Source of the DNA: Carbonactinospora thermoautotrophica
Lineage (GTDB): Bacteria; Actinomycetota; Actinomycetes; Streptomycetales; Carbonactinosporaceae
Direction: 5' to 3'
Length of the DNA: 64,000 nucleotides
Assembly (NCBI RefSeq): GCF_001543895.1
Contig: NZ_JYIJ01000016.1
Coordinates: forward strand, 248,001 to 312,000
Program-made: the position numbers and the translations under genes
Notes under the pieces: model-generated
The model's database searches: none
What the model was told of the DNA's origin: nothing
Seen by the model: only the letters and a program-made list of their open reading frames with translations
In this document: one piece after another, positions 35,142-43,847 of the stretch
How positions within the stretch are numbered: position 1 is the stretch's first letter
How the letters are laid out: the number at the start of each line of letters is the position of its first letter

Positions 35142-35858
35142 ATGCAGACGCAGACCGTGATCCTGTCCACGGCCGACGGCGACATGCCCACGTACGAGGC
35201 GGTGCCGGATTCCGCGCCGCGCGGCGGCGTGATCGTCGTACAGGAGGCGTTCGGCGTCACCGAGCACATCGAGGACGTCGCGCGCCGGTTCGCCGCCGTC
35301 GGGTACCACGCGCTCGCCCCGCACCTGTACCACCGCCAGGGCGCGCCGGTCCTGGGGTACGACCGGTTGGAGCAGGCGCTCCCGCTGATGGGCACGCTGA
35401 CCCGGGACAGCCTGCTCGCCGACCTGGACGCCGCCCTGCAACGGCTGGCCAGCGTGGGGCTGCCGGCCTCGCGGGTGGCGGTGGTCGGGTTCTGCATGGG
35501 CGGCACGGTCGCGTTCCTCGCCGCGGTCGAGCGGCCGATCGGCGCCGCGGTCACGTTCTACGGCGGCGGGGTCGTCGAGAGCCGCTGGAAAGGCGTGCCG
35601 GCGCTGGTCGAGCTTGCCCCGCACGTGCAGGCGCCATGGCTCGGCCTGTACGGCGACCAGGACGTGAGCATCCCGGTCGAGCAGGTGGAGCGGCTGCGGG
35701 AGGCGGTGGCCGACGCGGTCGTCCCGGCTGAACTCGTCCGGTACTCGGAGGCCGGGCACGGCTTCCACTGCGACGCCCGCCCGGCCAACTACCACGCCCA
35801 GTCCGCGAAGGACGCCTGGCAGCGCACGCTCGCCTGGCTTGAGGAGCACCTCGACTGA
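35142..35858 (+). CDS. Dienelactone hydrolase family protein
   Basis: Alpha/beta hydrolase of 238 residues. The nucleophile elbow is GFCMGG (Cys, as in dienelactone hydrolase), the acid is in YGDQDVSIP and the histidine in AGHGFHCD, so the Cys-Asp-His triad is complete. The conserved VIVVQEAFG near the start helps bind the carboxylate. Family members open lactones in chlorocatechol breakdown or act on other esters; the natural substrate is unknown. It starts at ATG 35142 with GGAAGGA just upstream. No catabolic genes surround it. Confidence 0.9.
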   Translation: MQTQTVILSTADGDMPTYEAVPDSAPRGGVIVVQEAFGVTEHIEDVARRFAAVGYHALAPHLYHRQGAPVLGYDRLEQALPLMGTLTRDSLLADLDAALQRLASVGLPASRVAVVGFCMGGTVAFLAAVERPIGAAVTFYGGGVVESRWKGVPALVELAPHVQAPWLGLYGDQDVSIPVEQVERLREAVADAVVPAELVRYSEAGHGFHCDARPANYHAQSAKDAWQRTLAWLEEHLD

Positions 35859-35864
35859 CCGCCC

Positions 35865-35907
35865 GCGTCGGGTGTGCGTGCCGGCAGCCGGCACGCACAC
35901 CCGACGC
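35865..35907. terminator. Bidirectional terminator, 21-bp perfect arms
   Basis: A near-ideal hairpin: 21-base arms (GCGTCGGGTGTGCGTGCCGG... and complement) around a single A. It fills the gap between the convergent hydrolase and aminotransferase genes. Confidence 0.85.
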
Positions 35908-35909
35908 CG

Positions 35910-37265
35910 TCAGCCGGTCACATACTCGTCGGCGACCGCCAGAGCCTCGTCGAGGATCGCGATCCCCTCCTTGAGTTGCTCGGCCGTGATGACCAGCGGC
36001 GGAACCACGTGAACCCGGTTGAAGTGCGTGAACGGCCACAGCCCCCGCTTCTTACAGGCGGCCGCCACCCGGTTCATCGGCTCGGCCGCGGGGCCGCTCG
36101 CGTTGTACGGCACGAGCATCTCACGGGTGTCCCGGTTCCGGACCAGCTCGATCGCCCACATCAGGCCGCGCCCGCGCACCTCGCCGACGCTCGGGTGCCG
36201 CTCGGCCAGCTCGCGCAGCAGCGGCCCGGCGACCTCCTCCCCCAGGCGCCGGACACGCTCGATGATCCCCTCCTCGTGGTACACGCGCAGCGTCGCCACG
36301 CCGGACGCGCACGCCAGCGGGTGACCGGAGTAGGTGTGCCCGCCCGGGTACGGTCGCTCGCGGAACGTGTCGGCGATCCGCCGGGAAATCACCACGCCGC
36401 CCAACGGCACGTACCCGCCGTTGACGCCCTTGGCGAACGTGATCAGGTCCGGGACCACGCCCCAGGCGTCGACCGCGAACCACTCGCCGATCCGCCCGAA
36501 ACCGACCATGACCTCGTCGGCGATGAACACGATGCCGTGCCGGTCACAGATCTCCCGCACGCCCGAGAGGTAGCCGTCCGGCGGGACCAGCACGCCGTTG
36601 GTGCCGACGACGGTCTCCAGGATGATCGCCGCGACCGTCTGCGGCCCCTCGTACGTGATCACCTCTTCCAGGTGGGCCAACGCCCGCGCGCACTCCTCGC
36701 GCTCGTCCGCGGCGTGGAAGGCCGACCGGTACGGGTACGGGCCGTGGAACCGCACCACGCCCGGGATGGCCGGCTCGCTGCCCCACCGGCGCGGCTCGCC
36801 GGTGAGCGCGATCGACCCGTGGGTGGAGCCGTGGTACGAGCGGTACGCGGCGAGCACCTTGTGCCGGCCGGTGTGCAGGCGTGCCATCCGGATCGCGTTC
36901 TCCACGGCCTCGGTGCCGCTGTTGGTGAAGAACACCATGTCCAGGTCGCCCGGGGCGACCTCGGCGATCATCCGGGCCAGCTCGGACCGCTGGTCGTTGG
37001 CGAAGCTCGGCGCGATCGTGCACAGCCGCTCGGCCTGCTCCTTGATCGCGGCCACCACCTTGGGGTGCTGGTGCCCCAGGTTGGTGTTCACCAACTGGGA
37101 CGTGAAGTCCAGGTACCGGTTTCCCTCGTAGTCCCAGAAATAGCAGCCTTCCGCGCCCGCGACGGGCAGCGGGTTGATCAGCCCCTGCGCCGACCACGAG
37201 TGGAAGACGTGCTTGCGGTCGGCGGCGAGCACCGCCTTGCCGACGGCGGGGTCGATGTTCGTCAT
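35910..37265 (-). CDS. Class III PLP-dependent aminotransferase
   Basis: 451 residues, full length for the ornithine/omega-amino acid aminotransferase class. Visible blocks are FTNSGTEAVENAIRMAR (cofactor phosphate), YRSYHGSTHGS, FIADEVMVGFGRIG (Asp to the pyridine N) and FAKGVNGGYVPLG, with the PLP-binding lysine. Relatives act on taurine, beta-alanine, putrescine or other omega-amines with pyruvate or 2-oxoglutarate; substrate specificity cannot be read here. The start is ATG 37265 behind GGAGGAAAGAGAGG. Single-gene unit. Confidence 0.92.
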   Translation of the reverse strand: MTNIDPAVGKAVLAADRKHVFHSWSAQGLINPLPVAGAEGCYFWDYEGNRYLDFTSQLVNTNLGHQHPKVVAAIKEQAERLCTIAPSFANDQRSELARMIAEVAPGDLDMVFFTNSGTEAVENAIRMARLHTGRHKVLAAYRSYHGSTHGSIALTGEPRRWGSEPAIPGVVRFHGPYPYRSAFHAADEREECARALAHLEEVITYEGPQTVAAIILETVVGTNGVLVPPDGYLSGVREICDRHGIVFIADEVMVGFGRIGEWFAVDAWGVVPDLITFAKGVNGGYVPLGGVVISRRIADTFRERPYPGGHTYSGHPLACASGVATLRVYHEEGIIERVRRLGEEVAGPLLRELAERHPSVGEVRGRGLMWAIELVRNRDTREMLVPYNASGPAAEPMNRVAAACKKRGLWPFTHFNRVHVVPPLVITAEQLKEGIAILDEALAVADEYVTG

Positions 37266-37607
37266 CTGCGCGCCTCTCTTTCCTCCTCCGGGCGATCACC
37301 CACCGTAGCCGCCGCCCGGGGTCGGACGCTCAGCGGTCCGCGTCGCGGACGGGCCGCGGCATCACCGCCGGCAGCTCCCGGGCGTGGCGGCGCCGGGGAT
37401 CGGCGTAGCCGCGGTCACGGAGCCGCGGATCCGGACGCCGGGCGGTTCGCGGCCTGGCGTACGGTCGAGCCGCCCGGCGACCTGGCCACGCCGGCATGTG
37501 CTCGCCCGCGCCGAGGCCGCGGGGCTGAAACGGCTCGCGAACCGTGCGCCGCCCCGACCCGGGCTCGCTCGTCCTCCCCGGCCGGCCCGAACCGGCCGGC
37601 ACCGGGA
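37266..37607. other. Intergenic region, no convincing gene
   Basis: Arg/Pro-rich frames are open on both strands but none has a recognisable product or ribosome site. It should contain the aminotransferase promoter (minus strand). Nothing else is evident. Confidence 0.4.
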
Positions 37608-38519
37608 TCAGGTGAGCCACGGGCAGGCCATGAGCAGCAACGGGAGCGTCCCGAGCCCCGCGGCGGCGGCCACGGCGGTGGCGCGGACCCGGCGGGGCAC
37701 CTGGCGCGGGACGCCGGTCAGCCGCGCGACTCGCAGCAGGACGGCCAGGTCCGCGGCGCCGAGCGCCCCGGCCGGGATGAGGCTCTGGCCGAACCGCAGC
37801 AGGGCCTGAGCGAGCCGCTGCGGCGGGTGCTGCTCCCGGGCCCGGTCGTCAGCGCGCATCTCGACGAGCAGCGCGACGGTGGCGTTGGCCTCCTGGCACA
37901 GCCGCAGCCGGGGGAAGGCCCGGCACAGCGCGGCGAACGGCAGCAACACCAGGTCGTGCCGCTCGCAGGCGTGGGCGCGCTCATGGGCCAGGACGGCGCG
38001 TAGCTCGTCCGGGGAGAGCATCCGGAGCGCGCCGGTGCTGACCACGAGCCGGGACCGTACCCCGGGCAGGCAGTACGCGGCGGCGGCCGGGTGGTCGATG
38101 ACTAGCGCGCCGGGCACGTCCGGGGTCTGGTGGGCGACCAGGTCGAGCAGCTCGGAGTGCCGCCGGCGGATCCGGGCGGTGTCGAGGGAGGCGACGGCCA
38201 ACGCGCTGAACAGCCAGCCGGCGAGCGTGACGCCGACGAGCAGGGCGGCGAGGTGGCCGGGACCGAGTCGGCGCAACGGCTCTCCGGCGAGGATGTCGGC
38301 GACGAGGGCGAAGAACCCGCCCATGACGCCGAGGTGGTACGGGCTGACCGCGAGCGCGAACGCCGCCCCGATCGCGCTGACGCCGGCAGCCAGGCCGAGG
38401 CCCTGCCACAGCGCGATCGCGGAGCTGGGCGCGTACCAGGCCCAGCGCGACCGCATCAGGCGGTGGGCGAGGAGCGCGCAGGCCAACGTGAGCGCGGTGA
38501 GCAGGGCGAAGGCCGGCAT
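37608..38519 (-). CDS. M56-family (BlaR1-like) membrane metallopeptidase
   Basis: 303-residue membrane protein. Hydrophobic helices at the N-terminus (to about residue 110) and a C-terminal helix flank a zinc peptidase core with AHERAHACERHDL (HExxH) and the conserved EMRADDRA, giving the third zinc ligand region; AAYCLPGVRSRLVVSTGAL is the usual preceding block. M56 peptidases paired with BlaI cut or trigger release of the repressor upon a signal. Unlike BlaR1 it has no extracellular penicillin-binding domain, so the signal is unknown. Its ATG overlaps the blaI stop by one base (TGATG). Confidence 0.9.
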   Translation of the reverse strand: MPAFALLTALTLACALLAHRLMRSRWAWYAPSSAIALWQGLGLAAGVSAIGAAFALAVSPYHLGVMGGFFALVADILAGEPLRRLGPGHLAALLVGVTLAGWLFSALAVASLDTARIRRRHSELLDLVAHQTPDVPGALVIDHPAAAAYCLPGVRSRLVVSTGALRMLSPDELRAVLAHERAHACERHDLVLLPFAALCRAFPRLRLCQEANATVALLVEMRADDRAREQHPPQRLAQALLRFGQSLIPAGALGAADLAVLLRVARLTGVPRQVPRRVRATAVAAAAGLGTLPLLLMACPWLT

Positions 38520-38896
38520 CAGGGCTCCGACTCCTTGTGCGGCTCCTTGTCCAGCCCCAGCGCCCGGCGCAGCACGGCGGCCTCCCGCCCGGTCATGGAC
38601 TGGGCGAAGTGCACCAGGGCCGCGTCGCGGTCGCCGGTCATGGCGAGCGCGCCGAGCATGAGTTCGGCGACGTACTCCTCGCGGCTGGCCGCCGCCCGGT
38701 ACCGCCAGGCCCGCCCGTCGCGCTCGCGGGTCGCGAAGCCCTTGCGGGTGAGCCGGTCGAGGACGGTCATGACGGTCGTGTAGGCGAGGTCGCGGTCACC
38801 GGCGAGGGCGCGGGTCACGTCGCGGGCGGTGACCGGCTCGGCCCTGTTCCACAGCACTTCCATGACCGCGCGTTCCAGGTCCCCGAGCTGCTTCAC
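38519..38896 (-). CDS. BlaI/MecI-family repressor
   Basis: 125-residue winged-helix repressor. The N-terminus LGDLERAVMEVLW and the recognition part LAYTTVMTVLDRLTRKGFATRERDGRAWRY are diagnostic. The C-terminal half gives the dimerisation helices. Divergent from cydAB with an operator of BlaI type (38951-38975) between them, it probably represses cytochrome bd genes and itself. Operon with the M56 peptidase. Confidence 0.93.
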   Translation of the reverse strand: MKQLGDLERAVMEVLWNRAEPVTARDVTRALAGDRDLAYTTVMTVLDRLTRKGFATRERDGRAWRYRAAASREEYVAELMLGALAMTGDRDAALVHFAQSMTGREAAVLRRALGLDKEPHKESEP

Positions 38897-38950
38897 GTGT
38901 TCTCCCAGGTCGGCTTCTGCCCGCCAGGATACCGGGAGAGTCTACCGAGT

Positions 38951-38975
38951 GTAGTACTACGCTATGTAGTACTAC
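38951..38975. promoter_or_regulatory. BlaI-type operator between blaI and cydA
   Basis: GTAGTACTAC-GCTAT-GTAGTACTAC. Each ten-mer is itself a palindrome, and the inner halves form TACTAC...GTAGTA, which matches the TACTAC/GTAGTA half-sites of known BlaI/MecI operators. It is 28 bases before cydA and 55 from blaI, right for control of both. Confidence 0.85.
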
Positions 38976-39002
38976 TGAGCGTCGGAAGAGGGAAGGGTCT
39001 TG

Positions 39003-40400
39003 ATGGACGTACTCGCCCTACCCTGGACAGGGCCGCTGCAAGTGCCGCTGGTCGCGGCCGCGACCCCGGCCGACTTCATGGCGGCCCGCATGCAGATGGC
39101 GTTCACCTTGGGCGTCCACATCGTGTTCGCCTGCTTCGGCATCGGGCTGCCGGCGCTGACCGTGTTCGCCGAGTGGCGCGGCGTCCGCACCGGCGACCCG
39201 CACTACCTGCTGCTGGCCCGGCGGTGGGCGAAGGCCATGGGCGTGCTGTTCGCGGTCGGCGCGGTGTCCGGGACGATCCTGTCGTTCGAGATGGGCACCC
39301 TGTGGCCGAGGTTCATGGCCGCCTTCGGCCCGGCCATCGGGTTGCCGTTCGCCATCGAGGGGATCGCGTTCTTCGTGGAGGCGATCTTCCTGGGCATTTA
39401 CCTGTACGGCTGGGACCGGCTGCCGCCGAAGGTCCACGTGCTCACCGGGATCCCGATCGTGCTGGGCGGCCTGGCCTCCGCGTTCTTCGTGGTCACCGTG
39501 AACGCGTTCATGAACGACCCCGCCGGCATCCGGGTCGAGGACGGCAGGGTCGTGGAGGTGCGGCCACTGGCCGCGATGTTCAACCAGGCGGTGCCCACCC
39601 AGACCAGCCACATGATCGTCGCCGCGTTCCTGGTCGCGAGCTTCGGCGTGGCCAGCGTGTACGCGGTGGCGATGCTGCGCGGGCGCCGCGACCGGTACCA
39701 CCGGCTCGGCCTCATCCTGCCGTTCACGGTCGGCGCGGTGCTCGCCCCGGTCCAGTTCCTCATCGGCGACCTGGCCGCCCGGTACGTCGCCGACCACCAG
39801 CCGGCCAAGTTCGCCGCCATGGAGGGCGTGCTCCGCACCGAGGCCGGTGCCCCGTTCCACCTGGGCGGGATCGTCGACGGCGACCGGATGCGGTTCGCGG
39901 TCCAGATCCCGAACGGGCTGTCCCTGCTGCTGCGCTTCGACCCGGACGCGGTGATCCGGGGCCTGGATTCGATCCCTCCCGACGCCCGGCCCCCGGTCGC
40001 GGTCGTGCACCTGTCGTTCCAGGTCATGGTCGGGATCGGGACGCTGCTCATGGGGCTGGCCGCCTGGTTCGCGCTCACCTGGTGGCGTCGCCGCGACCTG
40101 CCCCGCTCCCCCTGGTTCCTGCGGCTGACCGCGGTCTCCGGAGTGCTCGCCGCGATCGCCCTAGAAGCCGGCTGGGTGACCACCGAGGTGGGCCGGCAGC
40201 CGTGGATCGTGCACGGGGTCATGCGCACCGCCGACGCGGTCAATCCCAACCCCGGGCTCACCACCGGCCTGTACGTGGTGCTCGCGGTCTACGTGGTGCT
40301 GGTCACCGCGACCGTGGTGGTGCTGCGCCGCATGACCCGCTCGCGCCCGGTCCCCCCGCGGGTGGTGCGCGAGGAGGCCGACTCCTACGCGGTGGTGTGA
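39003..40400 (+). CDS. cydA: Cytochrome bd ubiquinol/menaquinol oxidase subunit I
   Basis: 465-residue membrane haem protein that oxidises quinol and reduces O2. Haem ligand candidates are His in LGVHIVFACFG (N-terminal), His in QTSHMIVAAF and Met in FQVMVGIG; the signature EVGRQPWIVHG is present. The periplasmic Q-loop is short, as in the CioA/cyanide-insensitive group rather than the long E. coli loop. Start ATG 39003 with AGGGAAGGG upstream; a TTG precedes it. One base separates it from cydB. The operator upstream predicts BlaI control. Bd oxidases resist CO, cyanide and low oxygen better than haem-copper oxidases. Confidence 0.95.
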   Translation: MDVLALPWTGPLQVPLVAAATPADFMAARMQMAFTLGVHIVFACFGIGLPALTVFAEWRGVRTGDPHYLLLARRWAKAMGVLFAVGAVSGTILSFEMGTLWPRFMAAFGPAIGLPFAIEGIAFFVEAIFLGIYLYGWDRLPPKVHVLTGIPIVLGGLASAFFVVTVNAFMNDPAGIRVEDGRVVEVRPLAAMFNQAVPTQTSHMIVAAFLVASFGVASVYAVAMLRGRRDRYHRLGLILPFTVGAVLAPVQFLIGDLAARYVADHQPAKFAAMEGVLRTEAGAPFHLGGIVDGDRMRFAVQIPNGLSLLLRFDPDAVIRGLDSIPPDARPPVAVVHLSFQVMVGIGTLLMGLAAWFALTWWRRRDLPRSPWFLRLTAVSGVLAAIALEAGWVTTEVGRQPWIVHGVMRTADAVNPNPGLTTGLYVVLAVYVVLVTATVVVLRRMTRSRPVPPRVVREEADSYAVV

Positions 40401-40401
40401 C

Positions 40402-41391
40402 ATGACGCTGGCAACCGTGATGCTGCTGCTCCTGCTCACCGGGGCCACCTGCTACCTGCTGCTCGGCGGCGCCGACTTCGGCGCCGGGCTCTGGCACCTC
40501 GCCGCCCGCTGGTCCCGGCACCGGCGGGCCGAGCAGGAGGTGATCGAGCACGCGATGGGCCCGGTGTGGGAGACCAACCACGTGTGGCTGATCTTCATAC
40601 TGGTGGTGGCCTGGACCTCGTTCCCGCTGGCGTTCGCCGCGGTGAGCGAGGCGTACTGGGTGCCGCTCGGCATCGCCGCGCTGGGGATCATCGCACGGGG
40701 GGCCGCGTTCGCGTTCCGCAAGGCCGCCGACGACCCACGGTCGGCGTACGCGCTGGTGTTCGCGGTCTCCTCGGTCGTCACCCCCTACTGCCTGGGCGCG
40801 GTCGCCGGGGGCATCGCCGCGCAGCGCGCCACCGGCGCCGACCTCGCCAACTGGTGGAACCCCACCTCGGTGTACGCGGGGCTGCTGCTGGTCGGCGCCT
40901 GCGCCTACCTCGCCGCCGTCTACCTGACCGCGGACGCCCGCCGCTCGCACGGGCCGGAGCTGGCCGCCGTGTTCCGCCGCCGGGCGCTGGTCACCGGCGT
41001 GGTGGTCGGCGCGCTCGCGCTGGCCGGCCCCGGCGTCGTCCGCGCCGACGCCCCGGCCCTGTACGCGGCCCTCACCGGCCGCGGCGGGTGGCTCATCGCC
41101 ACGTCCGCCACGTGCGGGGCGCTCTCCTTGGTACTGCTGTGGCTGCGCCGGTACGCGCTGGTCCGGATCGCCGCCGCGCTCACCGTCGCCACCCTGCTCT
41201 GGGGGTCCGCAGTCGCCACGTACCCCCACCTGGGCCACCCTGACCTCACCGTCGCCACCGCCGGCGCCAACCCGATCGTGCTCGCCGCAGTGCTGGTCGC
41301 GCTCGGCCTCGGCGCGCTCATCCTGGTGCCGTCCCTGGCCTGGCTGTACCGCCTGTTCCAGGGTTCAGCCGCCGGACACGAGCAGGCCTAG
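40402..41391 (+). CDS. cydB: Cytochrome bd oxidase subunit II
   Basis: 329-residue partner of CydA with about eight to nine helices. The N-terminal LLGGADFGAGLWHL, GPVWETNHVWLIF and FPLAFAAV blocks are standard CydB signatures. Start ATG lies one base after the cydA stop, so the subunits are co-translated. No cydDC transporter genes follow; a perfect palindrome terminator does. Confidence 0.95.
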   Translation: MTLATVMLLLLLTGATCYLLLGGADFGAGLWHLAARWSRHRRAEQEVIEHAMGPVWETNHVWLIFILVVAWTSFPLAFAAVSEAYWVPLGIAALGIIARGAAFAFRKAADDPRSAYALVFAVSSVVTPYCLGAVAGGIAAQRATGADLANWWNPTSVYAGLLLVGACAYLAAVYLTADARRSHGPELAAVFRRRALVTGVVVGALALAGPGVVRADAPALYAALTGRGGWLIATSATCGALSLVLLWLRRYALVRIAAALTVATLLWGSAVATYPHLGHPDLTVATAGANPIVLAAVLVALGLGALILVPSLAWLYRLFQGSAAGHEQA

Positions 41392-41399
41392 CAGGCAGC

Positions 41400-41435
41400 G
41401 CGTCGAGGGTGCGTGCCGGCACGCACCCTCGACGC
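41400..41435. terminator. Bidirectional terminator, 36-bp perfect palindrome
   Basis: Perfect self-complementary sequence (GCGTCGAGGGTGCGTGCC and its complement) with no spacer, between convergent cydB and the SulP gene. Confidence 0.85.
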
Positions 41436-41442
41436 AGGGGGG

Positions 41443-42960
41443 TCAGGCGTACTCCCGCTCCGGGACCGGCCGGCTGTCCGCCGGCGGCAGCTGGATCCGC
41501 ACCTCGCCCAGGCTCATCGCCCGGCGCTGCTCGGCCCAACTCTCCACGGCGCTGAGGCAGGCGTGGTCCAGGTGGCGCAGGCCGCTGAGATCGAGCTCGA
41601 CGCGTTGCGTAGCCGGCAGGGCGTCGAGTATCTCGACGATGCGCGGCAGCCGCAGGAACGTGGCGTTACCGGCCAGCCGCAGCTCGATCCGGTCGTCGCG
41701 CCGTTCCTCGCTGACCTTGAGGTGGGACACGTCCCAGGCGCACTTCACCACCGCCGCGACCATGCCGATGAGCACGCCTTCCAGCAGGTTGGTGGCGACG
41801 ATCGCCGCGGTGGTGACGGCCATGACCAGAGCCTCCCGCCGGTCCTGCCGCCACAACCAGGCGACCTGCTGGGGGCTGAGCAGCTTCCACCCGCTGTGGA
41901 TGAGGACGCCGGCCAGCACCGCCACCGGGATCAGCTCCAGCACGCCGGGGAGGAACAGCGCGAACGCCAGCAGCCAGCCGCCGTGCAGCACCCGGGACAG
42001 CTTGGTCCGCGCGCCCGCGTGCACGTTGGCGGCGCTGCGCACGATCACCGCGGTCATGGGCAGCGCGCCCAGCAGGCCGCAGACGCTGTTACCGACGCCC
42101 TGCGCGACCAGCTCCGCGTTGTACCGGGTGCGCGGCCCGGAATGCATCCGGTCCACGGCAGCGGCGCTGAACAGGCTCTCGGCCGAGGCGATCAGCGCGA
42201 ACGCGAGCACCGTGCCGACCATGGCCGGGTCGAGCAACCGGCCCAGCTCGTCCAGCCCCGGCGGCTTGATCGCCGCGGTGAGCGTGCCCACCTCAAGCCG
42301 CTGGGCGTCTACACCCGCCACCACGGCCAGCACCGACACCGCCACGACCGCGACCAGCGGCCCGGGCAGCGTGCGCAGCGGCCGCGGCGTCTTCGCCCAC
42401 AGCACGATCAGCGCGATTGTCAGCACGCCGAGCCCCACCGCGGTGAGCCCGGCGCCGGACCGCGCCACGTCGGCGGCCAAGCCGGGCAGGCCCAACAGGT
42501 TCTCCGTGGCGGTGCCGGCCGGCTTCCGGTCCGCGAGGGCGTACGCCTGGCCAGCGATCAGCAGCAGGCCGATGCCGGCCAGCATGCCCTGCACGACCGC
42601 GAGCGAGATCGCCTGGAACCACCGGCCGAGCCGCGCCGCCCCCAGCAGGACCTGCAGCACCCCGGCGGCGAGCACGATCACACCGAGGGTTTCCGCTCCG
42701 TGCTCGGTCACCGCCTCGTACACGAGCACGGTCAGGCCCGCGGCCGGGCCGCTCACCTGGAAGCTGCTGCCCGGTAGCGCCCCCACCAACAAACCGCCGA
42801 CGATGCCGGTGAGGACGCCCAACTCGGCCGGTACCCCGGACGCGATCGCGATGCCGATGCACAGCGGCAGCGCGACCAAGAACACGACCAGCGAAGCGCC
42901 GATATCACGGTACAAATTTGTACGAACCAACTTGTTCAGGCCGTGTGGGTACGCCGGCAT
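41443..42960 (-). CDS. SulP-family anion (probably bicarbonate) transporter
   Basis: 505-residue SLC26/SulP protein with a membrane domain (GASLVVFLVALPLCIGIAIASGVPAELGVLTG in pieces at the N-terminus, SGPAAGLTVLVYEAV, the ASAESLFSA block) and a C-terminal STAS-like domain (about 420-505, VELDLSGLRHLDHACLSAVES in pieces). SulP proteins carry sulfate, bicarbonate or C4-dicarboxylates. Directly upstream, in the same direction, is a carbonic anhydrase gene; this pairing favours bicarbonate, as in BicA-type systems. Start ATG 42960 follows GAGGAG. The two genes are 94 bases apart and may form one transcript. Confidence 0.9.
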   Translation of the reverse strand: MPAYPHGLNKLVRTNLYRDIGASLVVFLVALPLCIGIAIASGVPAELGVLTGIVGGLLVGALPGSSFQVSGPAAGLTVLVYEAVTEHGAETLGVIVLAAGVLQVLLGAARLGRWFQAISLAVVQGMLAGIGLLLIAGQAYALADRKPAGTATENLLGLPGLAADVARSGAGLTAVGLGVLTIALIVLWAKTPRPLRTLPGPLVAVVAVSVLAVVAGVDAQRLEVGTLTAAIKPPGLDELGRLLDPAMVGTVLAFALIASAESLFSAAAVDRMHSGPRTRYNAELVAQGVGNSVCGLLGALPMTAVIVRSAANVHAGARTKLSRVLHGGWLLAFALFLPGVLELIPVAVLAGVLIHSGWKLLSPQQVAWLWRQDRREALVMAVTTAAIVATNLLEGVLIGMVAAVVKCAWDVSHLKVSEERRDDRIELRLAGNATFLRLPRIVEILDALPATQRVELDLSGLRHLDHACLSAVESWAEQRRAMSLGEVRIQLPPADSRPVPEREYA

Positions 42961-43054
42961 GGCACTCCTCAACGTCTGGACGAACTGGACGCGGCCACTC
43001 ACGGGCGGCGTGGATCGGACGTGATCGCGGACGGAGATCGGGAGCCGGACTCGG

Positions 43055-43672
43055 TCAGAGCGGACGCCAGGTGCCCTCCCGGTGCTCCCACACCGCCCCG
43101 GTGTCGACTTCGTAGAACCAGCCGTGCAGCCGCAGCAGGCCGCTGGCGTGCCGTCGCGCGATCTGGGGGTACCGTCGCAACTTGTCGAGCTGGGCCAGGA
43201 CGTGGCGCTGCACCGCGTCGCGCAGCGCCGGATCGTCGGACGCCGCGTAGGGAGATACGCCCTGGTCGCCACGGGACCGGGGGCGCCCGGAGTGCGCCGT
43301 CGCCAGCCAGCGGCGGACCGCCGGGAGCCGGTCGAGGTTCTCCGCGCGGGCGAGCGCGCCCACCGCGCCGCAGTGCGAGTGCCCGCACACGACGACGTCG
43401 CGCACGCCGAGCACCTCGACTGCGTACTCGATCGTGGCCGCCTCGCCGGAGATCCGGGCCGGGTGGTATGGGGGCACGATGTGCCCCGCGTTGCGCAGCT
43501 CGAACAGCTCGCCCGGCTTGGCCTGGGTGATCAGGGCCGGGATGACGCGCGAATCCGAACAGGTGATGAACAGGGCCTGCGGGCTCTGCCCGGCCGCTAG
43601 CCGCCGGAACTCGTCGCGCTGCTCGCGCACCCGGTCCCGGAACGCCCGCGCCTGCTCGACCAATGTCTGCAC
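43055..43672 (-). CDS. Beta-carbonic anhydrase
   Basis: 205-residue zinc enzyme interconverting CO2 and bicarbonate. The zinc ligands are the Cys in ITCSDSRV, and His and Cys in CGHSHCGA; the Asp-Arg dyad (CSDSR) is complete. No signal peptide, so cytoplasmic. Start ATG 43672 is preceded by GAGGAGAAAGCC. It is upstream of the SulP transporter and probably works with it to supply or recapture CO2/bicarbonate, fitting an organism that makes CO2 from CO. Confidence 0.93.
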   Translation of the reverse strand: MQTLVEQARAFRDRVREQRDEFRRLAAGQSPQALFITCSDSRVIPALITQAKPGELFELRNAGHIVPPYHPARISGEAATIEYAVEVLGVRDVVVCGHSHCGAVGALARAENLDRLPAVRRWLATAHSGRPRSRGDQGVSPYAASDDPALRDAVQRHVLAQLDKLRRYPQIARRHASGLLRLHGWFYEVDTGAVWEHREGTWRPL

Positions 43673-43847
43673 GGCTTTCTCCTCGTCTCAGTTGTCCTCG
43701 GGGATGTGCCTCGGGGGCAGCTGGGACGACGGGCGGCGGGACCGCGGAGCCCCGCGGTTCACGGACGCGTGATGACGCCGGCTCCCGCCATCTGTCCGGG
43801 GGAGCCAGCTGCCTGCCGGGCCAAGACGGTCACGCCGCCCCGGCCGG

